Notes: generated from the letters alone by a model not told the origin. Shown: positions 8,173 to 18,590, numbered from the stretch's first letter. The stretch is 64,000 nucleotides of DNA from Pseudomonadota bacterium (GCA_023418595.1 JAEZZI010000030.1:1-64000); one strand, 5' to 3'. A program made the numbers and translations.

Positions 8173-10569
8173 TCAGTGGCGAACCGCCTCTCCGATGCCG
8201 GGTACGATGTGCGGCGGTTGCGCCGCCAGATCGTCGGCCTCGCTCCATTCGATCGCCTCCAGCGCGCCGGTCAACGCCAGCCGCAGCACTTCATCGACGT
8301 GCGACACGGGAATGATTTCAAGCCCTTCGCAGATATTCTTCGGAATCTCCGCAAGGTCTTTCTCATTCTCGGTAGGGATCAGCACCGTCTTGATCCCGCC
8401 GCGCAATGCCGCGAGCAGCTTTTCCTTTAGGCCGCCGATCGGCAGCACGCGACCGCGCAGAGTCACTTCGCCGGTCATCGCGATATCCTTGCGCACCGGA
8501 ACCCCGGTCAGCGTCGATACGATCGAGGTGACGAGGCCGATGCCCGCCGACGGTCCGTCCTTGGGCACCGCGCCTTCGGGCAGGTGGACGTGGATATCCT
8601 TGCGGTTGAAGATCGACGGCTTGATCCCGTAGCTGGGGCTTCGCGCGCGCACGAAGCTGAATGCGGCCTCGACCGATTCCTTCATCACGTCGCCCAGCTT
8701 GCCCGTGGTCTTGATGACCCCCCGGCCCGGCACGGTTACACTTTCGATGGTCAGCAATTCGCCGCCGACTTCGGTCCAGGCGAGGCCCGTGACCGCGCCG
8801 ATCTGATGCTCTTCCTCGCCGATCCCAAAGCGGTATTTGCGCACGCCTGCGAACTCGTGAAGGTTGTCGGGCGTCACGGTGACGCTGTCCGCCTTCTTCT
8901 CGAGAATGCGGCGCAACGCCTTGCGCGCCAGCTTGGCGATCTCGCGTTCGAGCGTGCGGACGCCTGCCTCGCGCGTGTAGTAACGGATCAGGTCGCGCAG
9001 CGCCTGCGGCTCGAGCGTGAATTCGCCGTCCTTAAGCCCATGTGCCTCGATCTGCTTTTCGATCAGATGGCGCTCGGCGATCTCGACCTTCTCGTCCTCG
9101 GTATAGCCTTCGAGCCGGATGATCTCCATGCGGTCGAGCAACGGCTGCGGCAGGTTGAGCGTGTTCGCGGTGCATACGAACATCACATCCGACAGATCGA
9201 TGTCGATCTCGAGATAATGGTCGTTGAATTTGTTATTCTGTTCGGGGTCGAGCACCTCGAGCAGCGCCGACGCCGGATCGCCGCGGAAATCCTGGCCGAG
9301 CTTGTCGATCTCGTCGAGCAGGAACAGCGGATTGCTTGCCCCCGCCTTTTTCAGGTTGGTGACGATTTTGCCCGGCAGCGAGCCGATGTAGGTGCGACGG
9401 TGGCCGCGGATTTCGGCCTCATCGCGCACGCCGCCCAGCGACTGGCGAATGAACTCGCGCCCGGTCGCCCTGGCGATCGACTTGCCCAGCGACGTCTTGC
9501 CGACGCCGGGCGGGCCGACCAGGCACAGGATCGGGCCTTTCAGCTTGTTGGTGCGCGCCTGAACCGCCAGATATTCGACGATCCGGTCCTTGACCTTTTC
9601 CAGCGCATAATGATCCTCGTCGAGCACCGCCTGCGCAGTTTCGAGGTCTTTCTTGAGCTTCGACTTCTTGCCCCAGGGCAGCCCCAGCAGCACGTCGAGA
9701 TAATTGCGGACGACCGTCGCTTCCGCGGACATCGGCGCCATCGTCTTGAGCTTCTTCAGCTCCGCGGTCGCCTTGGTCCGCGCTTCCTTCGACAGTTTGA
9801 GCGTCGCGATCTTCTGGGTCAGTTCGGCGACCTCGTCGCCCTCGCCTTCCTCGCCCTCGTTGCCGAGTTCGCGCTGGATCGCTTTCAACTGTTCGTTGAG
9901 ATAATATTCGCGCTGGGTCTTCTCCATCTGGCGCTTCACGCGGCTGCGGATCTTCTTTTCGACCTGGAGCACGCCCAGTTCGCCCTCCATGAAGGCGAAC
10001 ACCATCTCCAGACGCTTTTGCGGATCGGTTTCGACCAACAAGGACTGCTTGTCGGCGACCTTGACCGCAATGTTCGACGCGACCGCATCAGCCAGCCGCG
10101 AAGCCTCGTCCAGCTCCGACAATTGCACCGCAGTCTCCGCGGGCAGCTTGCGGTTGAGCTTGGCGTAATTCTCGAACTGATCCACGACCGACCGCATCAG
10201 CGCCTGCGCTTCGGGGCCGTCAACGGCCTTTTCCTCGACCGGCGACACGTTCGCGGTCAGGTAACCGTCCGCCTCGCTCAAATCGTCGAGCTTCGCGCGT
10301 TCCTTGCCGGATACCAGCACGCGCACGGTGCCGTCGGGCAGCTTGAGCAGTTGCAGCACTTCCGCCGTGACGCCGATGTCATACAGATCGTCGCGCGACG
10401 GATCGTCATTCGCTGGGTCGAGTTGCGCGACCAGGAAAATCTCCTTGTCGGCGGCCATCGCGGCCTCGAGCGCCGTGACCGACTTGTCGCGACCGACGAA
10501 CAGCGGCACGATCATGTGCGGGAATACGACGATGTCGCGCAGCGGAAGTACGGGATAGGAAGAACGCAT
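8173..10569 (-). CDS. lon: ATP-dependent protease Lon
   Basis: 798 residues from the ATG at 10569, preceded by GGAG; a TTG further upstream is less likely. Order: N-terminal substrate domain (to about 300), AAA+ module with Walker A GPPGVGKT (Lys358), and protease domain with the catalytic Ser674 in DGPSAG and its Lys partner about 43 residues later in GLKEKLLAALRGG. Lon degrades damaged and regulatory proteins in the cytoplasm. Its start codon overlaps that of the divergent aminopeptidase. Confidence 0.98.
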   Translation of the reverse strand: MRSSYPVLPLRDIVVFPHMIVPLFVGRDKSVTALEAAMAADKEIFLVAQLDPANDDPSRDDLYDIGVTAEVLQLLKLPDGTVRVLVSGKERAKLDDLSEADGYLTANVSPVEEKAVDGPEAQALMRSVVDQFENYAKLNRKLPAETAVQLSELDEASRLADAVASNIAVKVADKQSLLVETDPQKRLEMVFAFMEGELGVLQVEKKIRSRVKRQMEKTQREYYLNEQLKAIQRELGNEGEEGEGDEVAELTQKIATLKLSKEARTKATAELKKLKTMAPMSAEATVVRNYLDVLLGLPWGKKSKLKKDLETAQAVLDEDHYALEKVKDRIVEYLAVQARTNKLKGPILCLVGPPGVGKTSLGKSIARATGREFIRQSLGGVRDEAEIRGHRRTYIGSLPGKIVTNLKKAGASNPLFLLDEIDKLGQDFRGDPASALLEVLDPEQNNKFNDHYLEIDIDLSDVMFVCTANTLNLPQPLLDRMEIIRLEGYTEDEKVEIAERHLIEKQIEAHGLKDGEFTLEPQALRDLIRYYTREAGVRTLEREIAKLARKALRRILEKKADSVTVTPDNLHEFAGVRKYRFGIGEEEHQIGAVTGLAWTEVGGELLTIESVTVPGRGVIKTTGKLGDVMKESVEAAFSFVRARSPSYGIKPSIFNRKDIHVHLPEGAVPKDGPSAGIGLVTSIVSTLTGVPVRKDIAMTGEVTLRGRVLPIGGLKEKLLAALRGGIKTVLIPTENEKDLAEIPKNICEGLEIIPVSHVDEVLRLALTGALEAIEWSEADDLAAQPPHIVPGIGEAVRH

Positions 10570-12346
10570 GAATGCTCCGAATACGCCCAACGGGGGCTTG
10601 TTCGCCTCTATATGGGAACTGCGAACAAAGCATCAATCGGGGCTGGTTGCGAGTGGCTTTCTGATCGCGTCCGCGCTTGTCGCGACCGCCGGCGCCCAGA
10701 CGTTGCAAGGCACGCCGGGCATGCCCGCGATCACCGAGCGCACCAAGGCATCGGGCGGCCCGCTGTCCCCCGAGCGCGCTGCGCTGCGGATGGAGGCGGC
10801 GGAACTCGACATCGAGATTTTCCCGGATACGCGAACGCTGACGGGTGTCGCGACGCTGACGCTGACCAACAGCGCGCCGATCGATCGACTGCTGATCGAT
10901 CTCGACCGCAATTTCGCGGTTACGGGCATCGCGGTCGACGGCAAGCCAATGGCGAAAGGTGCATGGGCCAACCCGGACGGCGAACTCGCCATCACCCTCC
11001 CCGCGCGTGCTGCTGCCGGGGGACGGCTCGTCGTCCGCATTACCTATGAGGGCGAGCCGCACGTCGCCGTTCGCGCGCCGTGGGACGACGGCTTTGTCTG
11101 GAGCGATTATCAGGGTGCGCCGTGGCTTGCGACCACCGGACAGGGCTATGGCTGCGACCTGTTCTGGCCCTGCCTCGATTTCCCGCAAGGGGAGGTCGGG
11201 CGAATGGTGACACGGATCACCGTGCCGGGAGGGCTGTCGGCACCGGGCAATGGCAAGCTGCTGGGCGTCGAACAACTGCCCGACGGGCGCACTCGCTGGA
11301 ATTGGGAATCGGGCAGCATCAACCCCTATCTCGTCGCGCTCAGCGTCGGACCTTATGCGGAGATCAAGGCGGAGTATCGCAGCCGTTACGGCAACAGCTT
11401 CCCGATGCATTTCTGGCATTTGAAGGGGCGCGAGAAGCAGGCCGCCGGGCTGTTCGCCGAATTCGCTCCGACGGTCGATTTCTTCGAAGCGCTGATCGGT
11501 CCCTATCCCTTTCCGCAAGAGAAAGTCGGCGTGGTCGAGACGCCCTATCTCGGCATGGAACACCAGACGGTCAACGCATACGGCAACAACTACCGCAAGG
11601 ACGAAACTGGGTTCGACTGGCTGTTCCACCACGAGCTGGCGCACGAATGGTTCGGCAACCAGATGACCGCCGCCGACTGGGACGATTTCTGGCTCCACGA
11701 GGGATATGGCCAGTATATGCAGCCGCTCTACGGCCGCTGGCGCGAGGGCGAGGCGCGATACGCGACGATGATGGACGCATTCCGACAACAGATCGTCAAC
11801 CACGCACCCATCGTGTCGGGCCGGTCGCGCACATCCAACGAGGTCTATGAACTCAGCCTCGGCGGACCGGGAGGCGATATCTATTACAAGGGTGCGTGGG
11901 TGCTCCACACGCTGCGCAACACGATCGGCGACAAAGCGTTTTTCGACGTGACCCGCCGCCTGGTCTATGGCCGCGCCGATCCCAAACCGGGCAATTTCAC
12001 ACCGCGCTTCGCCACGACGGACGAATTCGTCGGCCTTGTGCAGCAGGTGACCGGCAGGGATTATGGCTGGTTCTTCGACGTCTATCTCCGTCAGGCCGTC
12101 CTTCCCGAGCTAGTCGAAACACGCGACGGCGACCGGTTGACGCTGACGTGGAAAGCGCCGGGCGGAAAGCCGTTTCCGCTACCCGTCGAGGTTCAGATCG
12201 ATGGCGAGGTGCGATCACTGCCGATGGCCGACGGCTCGGAAACCCTCGAAGTTCCGACCGGCGCGCATGTCGTGATCGATCCGATGGCCCGCCTGCTCAA
12301 ACGCACACCCGCGATCGAAGCGATGCAGGCGCAACGCGGCGGGTAA
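10568..12346 (+). CDS. M1-family metallo-aminopeptidase, exported
   Basis: 592 residues. Zinc site HELAH (355-359) with the third ligand Glu378, and a GMEHQ motif in place of the usual GxMEN exopeptidase motif. The C-terminal part ends with a short beta domain. A signal-peptide-like stretch (SGFLIASALVATAGA, about residues 28-42) suggests export. The ATG at 10568 has the ribosome site AGGAAG, but it lies inside the start of lon; a TTG at 10598 would give a more conventional signal peptide. Which start is used is uncertain. Confidence 0.88.
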   Translation: MNAPNTPNGGLFASIWELRTKHQSGLVASGFLIASALVATAGAQTLQGTPGMPAITERTKASGGPLSPERAALRMEAAELDIEIFPDTRTLTGVATLTLTNSAPIDRLLIDLDRNFAVTGIAVDGKPMAKGAWANPDGELAITLPARAAAGGRLVVRITYEGEPHVAVRAPWDDGFVWSDYQGAPWLATTGQGYGCDLFWPCLDFPQGEVGRMVTRITVPGGLSAPGNGKLLGVEQLPDGRTRWNWESGSINPYLVALSVGPYAEIKAEYRSRYGNSFPMHFWHLKGREKQAAGLFAEFAPTVDFFEALIGPYPFPQEKVGVVETPYLGMEHQTVNAYGNNYRKDETGFDWLFHHELAHEWFGNQMTAADWDDFWLHEGYGQYMQPLYGRWREGEARYATMMDAFRQQIVNHAPIVSGRSRTSNEVYELSLGGPGGDIYYKGAWVLHTLRNTIGDKAFFDVTRRLVYGRADPKPGNFTPRFATTDEFVGLVQQVTGRDYGWFFDVYLRQAVLPELVETRDGDRLTLTWKAPGGKPFPLPVEVQIDGEVRSLPMADGSETLEVPTGAHVVIDPMARLLKRTPAIEAMQAQRGG

Positions 12347-12368
12347 CGAGCAACACGGACCCGCACGT

Positions 12369-12457
12369 GCTCCCGCACGGCCGGGAGCCCAGAGCCACAA
12401 ATCAATTTGGCTGGCAGCCTTGGGCTCGCGCCTGCGCGGGAGCAGCGAGATTTTTTT
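12369..12457. terminator. Convergent hairpin/terminator region
   Basis: Between the converging aminopeptidase (+) and clpX (-). It has nested inverted repeats: GCTCCCG/CGGGAGC at 12369-12388, and GAGCCCA at 12385-12391 with TGGGCTC at 12421-12427. A T-run follows at 12451-12457. It probably ends transcription of the aminopeptidase; the alternative pairings resemble a palindromic repeat element. Confidence 0.5.
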
Positions 12458-12464
12458 CTTGAGT

Positions 12465-13733
<1,269 letters not shown>

Positions 13734-13849
13734 CAAAACCTTCCTTGGCGCCCGGATGGGCGCAATAATCCACCCGCCATCCTACACGCGGGTCAAAAAC
13801 GGGCAATCCATATTCGAACGGCTCGCCTCGGCTGGACTGCCCGCAAGCG

Positions 13850-14485
13850 TCAGGCCGTCGGCGCGTTTTCCTCGACGCCGGGGTTCGACGGACGCTTTTC
13901 GTACACCTCGTCGACGATCCCGAAAGCCTTGGCTTCTTCGGCTTCCAGGAAGGTGTCGCGGTCCATCGCCTTTTCGATGACCTCGATCGGCTTGCCGGTA
14001 TATTTCGAATAAAGTTCGTTCATCCGCTTGCGAATGCGCAGGATTTCCTTGGCCTGGATTTCGATGTCCGACGCCATGCCCTGTGCGCCGCCCGACGGCT
14101 GATGCACCATGATCCGCGCATTGGACAGGGCGACGCGCATTCCGGGCTCTCCCGAGGCAAGCAGGAAGCTGCCCATCGACGCGGCCTGGCCCATGCAGAC
14201 GGTGCCGACGCGCGGCCGGATATATTGCATGGTATCGTGGATCGCCATGCCCGCCGTGACGACGCCGCCGGGCGAGTTGATGTACATCCAGATGTCCTTT
14301 TTCGGATTTTCCGATTCAAGGAACAGGAGCTGCGCCGTGATGAGCGAGGCCATGCCATCCTCGACACCGCCGGTCACGAACACGATGCGTTCGCGCAGCA
14401 GGCGCGAGAAGATGTCGAAGCTCCGCTCCCCCCGGCTCGACTGTTCGATGACGATGGGGACGAGTGCGCTCATTGGGTCGTGCAT
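13850..14485 (-). CDS. clpP: ClpP serine protease subunit
   Basis: 211 residues. Catalytic triad Ser103 (GQAASMGS), His128 (MVHQPSG) and an Asp near 177 (AMDRDTFL). It forms the double-heptamer proteolytic chamber used by ClpX and ClpA. ATG at 14485, with GGGA upstream; a second ATG four codons in (14473) is possible. Followed by clpX on the same strand. Confidence 0.98.
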   Translation of the reverse strand: MHDPMSALVPIVIEQSSRGERSFDIFSRLLRERIVFVTGGVEDGMASLITAQLLFLESENPKKDIWMYINSPGGVVTAGMAIHDTMQYIRPRVGTVCMGQAASMGSFLLASGEPGMRVALSNARIMVHQPSGGAQGMASDIEIQAKEILRIRKRMNELYSKYTGKPIEVIEKAMDRDTFLEAEEAKAFGIVDEVYEKRPSNPGVEENAPTA

Positions 14486-14555
14486 GGGATTCCCGGTGTT
14501 TGCGTGTGTATTGGCACCCTACATCGGCGCTCGGCCGTAAGCGCGCAAGGGGGGA

Positions 14556-15488
14556 TCAGGGTGAATGCGCGCCCACTGCCGGAAACGACAGATAGGCGAG
14601 CCGCCGCACCTCGCGCCGACCGCGCACCACGGTGTCGAGGATCAGCCCTGAAAACACGTTGAGAAAAGCAAGAATCATCAATCCCGTCGCAAGAATCGCG
14701 GTCGGCAGGCGTGGCACCAGCCCGGTATCGGCATAGGTCACGCCAAGCGGGATCGCCAGGATCACCGACAGCAGCGCAAACGCCGCGGCGATGATGCCGA
14801 AGAACAGCATCGGCTTTTCGATGCGATAGAGGGTGATAATCGTCCGCCCGATGCGGAACCCGTCGCCATAGGTGGAGAGTTTCGATTCCGACCCCTCGCC
14901 GCGCGCGAAATAACGGGTTTCGAGTTCGCCGACCGGCATCTTGAGTTCGAGCGCATGAACGCTCATTTCGGTTTCGATCTCGAACCCCGCCGACAGCACG
15001 GGGAAGCTTTTGACGAACCGGCGCGAAAACACGCGGTAACCCGAAAAAATATCGGTGAAGCTGCGCCCGAACAATTTGGCGAGGATGCCAGTCATCATCC
15101 GGTTGCCCAGCACATGCCCGCGGCGATACGCCTCGGCCGCTTCGTGGACGCGCGTCCCCACCACCATGTCGAGCCCGTCGTCGATCAGCCGCGCGACCAT
15201 CGCCGGCGCGCTTTCCGGGTCATAGGTCGCGTCGCCATCGGCCATGACATAGATGTCGGCGTCGATATCGGCGAACATGCGCCGCACGACATTGCCCTTG
15301 CCCTGCATCCGTTCGGTGCGGACGATCGCGCCTGCCCCGAGCGCGACCTCCACCGTGCGGTCGCGGCTGTTGTTGTCATAGACGTAGATGCGGGCATCCG
15401 GCAGCGCCGCGCGGAACCCCGCCACGGTCTGGGCGATCGCGGCTTCTTCGTTGTAGCAGGGCAGCAGGACGGCGATTCTGGGGCTCAT
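14556..15488 (-). CDS. Family 2 glycosyltransferase, dolichyl/polyprenyl-phosphate type
   Basis: 310 residues from the ATG at 15488; the longer open frame upstream runs into a repeat element and is not coding. The N-terminal GT-A domain begins IAVLLPCYNEEAAIAQT and has the acidic motif MADGDATYDP. The C-terminal ~90 residues hold two hydrophobic segments (near MLFFGIIAAAF and AILATGLMILAFL), the plan of membrane-bound polyprenyl-phosphate sugar transferases. It likely moves a sugar from a nucleotide donor to a lipid carrier; donor and acceptor are unknown. Confidence 0.83.
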   Translation of the reverse strand: MSPRIAVLLPCYNEEAAIAQTVAGFRAALPDARIYVYDNNSRDRTVEVALGAGAIVRTERMQGKGNVVRRMFADIDADIYVMADGDATYDPESAPAMVARLIDDGLDMVVGTRVHEAAEAYRRGHVLGNRMMTGILAKLFGRSFTDIFSGYRVFSRRFVKSFPVLSAGFEIETEMSVHALELKMPVGELETRYFARGEGSESKLSTYGDGFRIGRTIITLYRIEKPMLFFGIIAAAFALLSVILAIPLGVTYADTGLVPRLPTAILATGLMILAFLNVFSGLILDTVVRGRREVRRLAYLSFPAVGAHSP

Positions 15489-15526
15489 GATGCCAGCCTT
15501 AGGATGGGATGCCGCGCCATGGAAAT

Positions 15527-15602
15527 CGTCATTGCGAGCGCATCGAAGCAACCAAGCGTTCCTAGCGGGTTGCTGGATTGCTTCGCTGCGCTCGCAATGA
15601 CG
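15527..15602. repeat. 76-bp interspersed palindromic repeat (copy 1)
   Basis: It starts with CGTCATTGCGAGCG and ends with CGCTCGCAATGACG, so the whole unit can fold into a long hairpin. A second copy of exactly the same length is at 25368-25443. Non-coding, between the glycosyltransferase and the FKBP isomerase genes. Confidence 0.9.
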
Positions 15603-15628
15603 GTAAAAACCGAAAGCATTCAGACCGC

Positions 15629-16141
15629 TCAGCGTCCCTCGATGCCGAGCAGTTCGATCTTGAACAACAGTGTCGCGCCGCCCGGAATAGGTCCCTTGCC
15701 GCGTGGCCCATAGGCGATGGTCGACGGCGCAGCGATCTCGATCGTATCGCCGACGCCCATGTTGGGGACCGCGATCTGCCAGGCCTTGATGAGCTTATCG
15801 AGCGGGAAGGTCGCGGGTTCGCCGCGCGACCAGCTGCTGTCGAACTCGGTGCCGTCGGTCAGCGTGCCGGCATAATGGATCGTGACCGTATCGGCGACCG
15901 TCGGTCGCGCGCCCGACCCGTCGCCCTTCACCCGCCGCCAGCGCAGCCCTTCGGGAGACGATCGCCAGCCATCTTCGCCTTTCAACTGAGCGAGCGCCAG
16001 CATCTGGCCGTTATGCCACGCCGCATCCTGGCTGGGTTCGGATTGCTGCACCGTCGCCAGCGCCACGCCCGCAGCGCAAAAAGCGACGGCGGCGAACATC
16101 CAGCGCAGACCGCTGCTGGGTTTGGATTGCTTGGACTTCAT
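15629..16141 (-). CDS. FKBP-type peptidyl-prolyl isomerase, membrane-anchored or exported
   Basis: 170 residues from the ATG at 16141, with GGGGGA four bases upstream. A short basic N-terminus precedes a hydrophobic segment (about 13-30), so the isomerase domain is placed outside the cytoplasm. The FKBP domain covers about residues 70-168 with VTIHYAGTLTDGTEFDSS, WQIAVPNMGVGD and IAYGPRGKGPIPGGATLLF. It catalyses proline isomerisation in periplasmic protein folding. It follows trigger factor, separated by a strong terminator. Confidence 0.9.
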   Translation of the reverse strand: MKSKQSKPSSGLRWMFAAVAFCAAGVALATVQQSEPSQDAAWHNGQMLALAQLKGEDGWRSSPEGLRWRRVKGDGSGARPTVADTVTIHYAGTLTDGTEFDSSWSRGEPATFPLDKLIKAWQIAVPNMGVGDTIEIAAPSTIAYGPRGKGPIPGGATLLFKIELLGIEGR

Positions 16142-16157
16142 GCGTTCCCCCAAAACG

Positions 16158-16195
16158 AAAAAGGCCCCGTCCGCGCGGGCGAACGGGGCCTTATT
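16158..16195 (-). terminator. Rho-independent terminator downstream of tig
   Basis: Arms AAGGCCCCGT (16161-16170) and ACGGGGCCTT (16183-16192) form a 10-bp stem. On the minus strand the stem is followed by a T-rich tail. It ends the trigger factor transcript before the FKBP gene. Confidence 0.85.
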
Positions 16196-16211
16196 CCAAC
16201 TCGATCCGAAA

Positions 16212-17843
16212 TCAGGCCTTCTTGGCCGCAGCCTTTTTGGCAGGCGCTTTCTTGGCCGGAGCCTTTTCAGCGTCGTCAGCCTTGGCAGCCGCAGCCTTCT
16301 TCGCCGGAGCTGTTTTCGCAGCGGGCTTTTCGGCTTCGGCCGGAGCCGCTTCCTTCTTCGCCGCAGGCTTCTTGGCCGCCGCCTTTTTCGGTGCTTCCTC
16401 GGTCACGGCGTCGGCCTTGTCGTCGGCCTTCTTTGCCGCGGTCTTCTTTGCCGGAGCCTTCTTCGCAGGCTTCTCGTCATGGTCGTGGCCACAGCCCGGA
16501 CCATGAACATGGCCGTCTTCGCTCTCGATCGCGGCTTCGAGTTCCTCGCGCGATACTTCGCGGTCGGTGATCTCTGCTCGCTCGAACAGGAAGTCGACGA
16601 CCTTGTCCTCATAGAGCGGTGCGCGCAACTGGGCTGCCGCCATTGGCTCCTGCTGGACATACTGGATGAAGCGTTCGCGCTGTTCCTGCGGATACTGCTG
16701 GGCTGCTTGCATGATCAGGCGGCTCATTTCCTGCTGCGACACCTCGACGCCGTTGGCCTGACCGATTTCGGACAGAAGCAGCCCCAGGCGGACGCGGCGG
16801 ACGGCGATCGCGTGATATTCGTCGCGCTCGGCTTCCAGTTCCTTTTTCGCGGCTTCGGGGTCTTCCTCTCGGCTCGCTTCCTGTTCGAGCTGCGCCCAGA
16901 TCTGCTGGAATTCCGCCTCTACCATCGACGGCGGCACGTCGAAATCATGGGTTCCGGCCAGCTGATCGAGCAGCTTGCGCTTCATATGGGTGCGCGTCAG
17001 CCCGTTCAGTTCTTGCTCTACCTGGCCCTTCAACAGCCCTTTCAGCTGGTCCAGGCTTTCCAGACCCAGATTCTTCGCAAATTCGTCGTCGATCTTGGTC
17101 TCGCCGGCGATCTTCACCGCCTTGATCTTGAGGTCGAAGGTCGCGTCCTTGCCCGACAGCGTATCGACGCCGTAATCGGCCGGGAAGGTGACGGTGATCT
17201 GCTTTTCGTCGCCCGCCTTCACGCCGACAAGCTGGTCTTCGAAACCGGGAATCAGGCGGCCCGAACCGATTTCGACCGCCATGTCCTCGCCGGTGCCGCC
17301 GTCGAATGCGACGCCGTCGACCTTGCCGACGAAATCCATCGTCACCTGGTCGCCGGTCTGCGCCTTGCGCGTCTTGGGCGCGTCGCTGAACGACTTCTGC
17401 TGTCCGGCAAGCTGTTCGAGCTGCGCGTCGACGACGGCATCGTCCGCGGGCACCGTCAGGCGCTCCAGCTTCAGGCCGTCGATCGAGGGCGCGGGCACGT
17501 CAGGCAGCACTTCCAGCGCGACCTTTACCTCGGCATCCTTGCCGGGGGCATAGCCTTCGCCCAGCTCGACCGAAGGCTGGATCGCGGGGCGCAGCTTCTT
17601 GTCGGCGATCAGCTTCTGAACGCCATCCTGGATCGACGAATTGAGCGCGTCCTGCGCCAGTGCCTCGCCGTGCATCTTGCGCACCAGGTTCGCGGGAACC
17701 TTGCCGGGACGGAAGCCGGGCATCCGCACCTGGGGCGCGACGCGCTTCACTTCGGCATCGACCTTGGAATCGATATCCTTGGCCGTGATGGTCAACGTGT
17801 AGGCGCGCTTCAGGCCTTCGTTCAACGTCTCGACAGTCTGCAT
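16212..17843 (-). CDS. tig: Trigger factor with a long Lys/Ala-rich C-terminal tail
   Basis: 543 residues from the ATG at 17843 (MQTVETLNEG, the usual start in sphingomonads). Order: ribosome-binding domain with GFRPGKVP near 48, FKBP-like isomerase domain (about 155-240), chaperone domain to about 435, then a ~105-residue extension. The tail opens with a His/Cys cluster (HVHGPGCGHDHD) and continues as histone-H1-like AKKA/AAKKP repeats. Typical trigger factors are ~430-450 residues, so the tail is extra. The core role is folding nascent chains at the ribosome exit; the tail may bind nucleic acid or metal (inference). Confidence 0.96.
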   Translation of the reverse strand: MQTVETLNEGLKRAYTLTITAKDIDSKVDAEVKRVAPQVRMPGFRPGKVPANLVRKMHGEALAQDALNSSIQDGVQKLIADKKLRPAIQPSVELGEGYAPGKDAEVKVALEVLPDVPAPSIDGLKLERLTVPADDAVVDAQLEQLAGQQKSFSDAPKTRKAQTGDQVTMDFVGKVDGVAFDGGTGEDMAVEIGSGRLIPGFEDQLVGVKAGDEKQITVTFPADYGVDTLSGKDATFDLKIKAVKIAGETKIDDEFAKNLGLESLDQLKGLLKGQVEQELNGLTRTHMKRKLLDQLAGTHDFDVPPSMVEAEFQQIWAQLEQEASREEDPEAAKKELEAERDEYHAIAVRRVRLGLLLSEIGQANGVEVSQQEMSRLIMQAAQQYPQEQRERFIQYVQQEPMAAAQLRAPLYEDKVVDFLFERAEITDREVSREELEAAIESEDGHVHGPGCGHDHDEKPAKKAPAKKTAAKKADDKADAVTEEAPKKAAAKKPAAKKEAAPAEAEKPAAKTAPAKKAAAAKADDAEKAPAKKAPAKKAAAKKA

Positions 17844-17908
17844 CCTCGGCACTTTCACCTAATCATCTGAATTTCACGGGTGACCCCGCACGCAGCCGTT
17901 ACCGGGAC

Positions 17909-17993
17909 TGGTGCGGGCGAAGGGACTCGAACCCCCACATCTTTCGATACTGGTACCTAAAACCAGCGCGTCTACCAATTCCGCCACGCCCGC
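17909..17993 (-). tRNA. tRNA-Leu (TAG anticodon)
   Basis: 85 bases including an encoded CCA, with a long variable arm as in leucine tRNAs. The acceptor arms GCGGGCG/CGCCCGC pair fully. Anticodon loop TTTAGGT gives anticodon TAG, reading CUN codons. It lies just upstream of tig on the same strand. Confidence 0.95.
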
Positions 17994-18113
17994 ATCGGGT
18001 CACCGCAGGTCGGCGGCGTCTATAGCAGCCGCATACGTGCTGGCAAGCGGCGGGATCACGCAACGGCTGTGCCGTTCGTTCGTTGACGAAGAAACGAGAA
18101 GGAGATGCGTATC

Positions 18114-18326
18114 ATGCCCGTCGAACCCCCGATCCCACAGAAAGAACCGCCCGTGCCGCAACCAGGCCGTCCGACCGAGCCTCCTGCCGAGACGCCGCCG
18201 ATGCCGGGTCAGTCTCCCGACCCGACGCCGACCCCGACCGAATTGCCGCCGCCCGGACCCGATGTCGACGTGCCGGCCCCATCGCCAGGCGGTCCTCCCG
18301 TCGCGCCCGGTCAGCCCGTCGCATAA
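18114..18326 (+). CDS. Short proline-rich protein of unknown function
   Basis: 70 residues from ATG 18114, chosen because AAGGAG lies 9 bases upstream; an ATG at 18105 directly abuts that site. About 40 percent of residues are Pro, in PP and PxP runs, with Glu, Gly and Thr between and no hydrophobic core, so it is probably disordered. The good ribosome site and the coding gene 12 bases downstream support a real gene. I do not recognise a family. Confidence 0.5.
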   Translation: MPVEPPIPQKEPPVPQPGRPTEPPAETPPMPGQSPDPTPTPTELPPPGPDVDVPAPSPGGPPVAPGQPVA

Positions 18327-18338
18327 CGGACCATCAGC

Positions 18339-18572
18339 ATGACCGACCGCAATCGCGATCCCCATCCCGACAGCATGCCGTCCGACAATCACGACGTCCG
18401 CGTCGATGTGACCCAAGGCACGGCAGGCGCCAACAGTGATGTCGAGAATATCGACGGCGGCACCGGCGGCGCGACTGCCGGAGAGAAAACCCCGCTTGAG
18501 CCGACGGGCGCGCCCGATGGCGTCGCCGGAACCGGCGGCGTCACCAAAAATCAGGACGATACCGCGCCGTAA
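18339..18572 (+). CDS. Short acidic, glycine-rich protein of unknown function
   Basis: 77 residues, rich in Asp, Gly, Thr and Asn, without a signal peptide or membrane segment; probably disordered. It starts 12 bases after the proline-rich gene and likely shares its transcript. No clear ribosome site stronger than ATCAGC precedes it. Pairs of small low-complexity proteins like this occur in sphingomonad genomes, but no function is known to me. Confidence 0.45.
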   Translation: MTDRNRDPHPDSMPSDNHDVRVDVTQGTAGANSDVENIDGGTGGATAGEKTPLEPTGAPDGVAGTGGVTKNQDDTAP

Positions 18573-18590
18573 GGTCATTCGCCCCAACAG

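Noticed and set aside
8584..11049. 821-codon open frame on the plus strand opposite lon
   Set aside because: Antisense shadow of a GC-rich gene; its translation is Arg/His/Asp-rich without any domain, and lon is certain.
16122..17870. 582-codon open frame opposite tig
   Set aside because: Shadow of trigger factor, including its repetitive Lys/Ala tail.
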